Assembly: GCA_001247695.2 (NCBI GenBank)
Contig: LGRX02031587.1
Location: forward strand, 1-19,190
Length of the DNA: 19,190 bases
Reading direction: 5' to 3'
DNA from: Cymbomonas tetramitiformis
Lineage: Eukaryota; Chlorophyta; Pyramimonadophyceae; Pyramimonadales; Pyramimonadaceae
Shown here piece after piece: positions 18,394 through 19,190 of the stretch. The notes under the pieces were generated by a model. The model searched no databases. It was given only the letters and a program-made list of their open reading frames with translations, and was not told where the DNA came from. Within the stretch, counting starts at the first letter, position 1. Each line of letters opens with the position of its first letter. The translations under genes were made by a program, and so were the position numbers.

Positions 18394-19190
18394 TCGCTGC
18401 AGATCTTGGAGGATTCCTGATGAACACAGGATAATAAACTAAAGTCAGACCGAATGCAGCAGAATCCAGCACACGACGCAACACACGAGAAACCGCCAAG
18501 GCAACGAAGGCGGGGTGCGGCATACCTTGCCCCCCCTTGTGGAAACCATATCTCAAGAAAATATATCGTTTGCAGCACTGGATATCACGAAAATGGGACA
18601 AAACATACAGTTTTATATGGAAAATAAAACACTGATATACACCGTGTTGCAAACAGTTATGTAAGGTAAAAATGGCTGCGGTAGGCCGTTGAAAGCGATC
18701 GAAGTATGTTTCCCCACTGCCTTGAAGCACTTAAAATGATGACAATTTGTCCGGGGTCGATATCGCAAATTTACCTCGCGATATCGACGATTTCATATGA
18801 ACTGTTGACGATTTCCAAACTGTTGACGATTTCCAAACTGTTGACGATTTCCATATGACGAGGTACCCCACCATAATCATTATCGATAATCTACGGCTAG
18901 TTTGGGGTCTTATAAACCATTAAAAAATCAAGAAAAGATTCTAGCGATCAAACTTTTAGTTATTTGAAAGCTCTTTTTTTTGCGAACGTGCACCTCTTGC
19001 GTTGGTACGAGGAGCGAGAATAGTAGTCTAACGTATCTATGGAAACTCCTAAAAGCGCTGAAACGCACTAGAAGGTCGATGAAGTCGATAAATTGTTCCG
19101 ATTCATGTGCAGCACCCGCCTCAGTTTTGGGGTCGCAAAATGATCCACGTTTGGATCTCAGCTCATAGAAGGTATACTGGCGGGGGGGGG
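18394..19190. other. Gene-free right end with small repeats and terminal G-run
   Basis: No coding region is supported. An 11-bp inverted repeat GTCGATATCGC (18756-18766) / GCGATATCGAC (18778-18788) could form a hairpin. It is followed by three 18-bp tandem units (A/G)AACTGTTGACGATTTCC at 18799-18852. The window closes with a run of about ten G at 19181-19190, which may be a sequence-end artefact. Confidence 0.6.

Noticed and set aside
18149..18730. Minus-strand frames of 193 and 141 residues rich in ISLFTNITFGIYHF
   Set aside because: The periodic translation comes from the 16/32-bp minisatellite; it is not a gene.

Overview
The window is eukaryotic and dominated by mobile DNA. The evidence is short GT-AG introns in codon-phase-compatible positions, a PHD finger, a CACTA-associated domain, an LTR element with a Gag-like protein, and long AT-rich non-coding stretches. 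AAACCCTAA-type motifs (plant/green-alga telomere-like 'telo boxes') recur in the repeats. This fits an alga or other green-lineage protist, but I cannot name the organism. No rRNA, tRNA or CRISPR array is visible, and no gene looks like an ordinary host housekeeping gene.

Layout. (1) 1-8158 holds two divergently transcribed, intron-containing genes sharing a ~450 bp intergenic region. The left gene (minus strand, running off the left edge) encodes a ParB-like domain, a long acidic region with basic nuclear-localisation-like clusters, and a C-terminal methyltransferase-like segment with a D-V-P-W-G motif. The right gene (plus strand) encodes a large protein with an N-terminal C-C-C-H-H-C zinc-binding region and a DDE-transposase-like core (D, D, then C-D-L-H). 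Together they look like one large DNA transposon carrying its own DNA-methyltransferase gene. Its termini are not identified. (2) Long first intron of the left gene: a 189-bp-arm foldback repeat with seven near-copies of an 18-bp palindrome. (3) 7887-8043: a 157 bp TA-flanked MITE, sitting in what was probably a 68 bp terminal intron of the right gene. (4) 8159-9465: gene-free DNA with a 386-bp tandem duplication. (5) 9683-10613: a decayed CACTA-type fragment (DUF4216-like) fused to a PHD finger. (6) 10614-11190: repetitive AT-rich DNA. (7) 11190-12069, minus strand: a frameshifted Gag-like gene. (8) 13099-18200: a young LTR retrotransposon (257/258 bp LTRs differing at three places) that encodes a Gag-like protein but no recognisable pol. 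It landed in a 16/32-bp minisatellite and is itself interrupted by a 1,419 bp TIR element of the same family as the small MITE. (9) 18394-19190: no gene, small repeats, a terminal G-run.

The biology is nested transposition: minisatellite, then LTR element, then TA-targeting element, with related TA-targeting copies in both halves of the window. Most coding regions show one or more frame changes with protein-like sequence on both sides, so either the copies are decaying or the assembly has indel errors. The most novel-looking item is the ParB-methyltransferase gene paired with the transposase-like gene.
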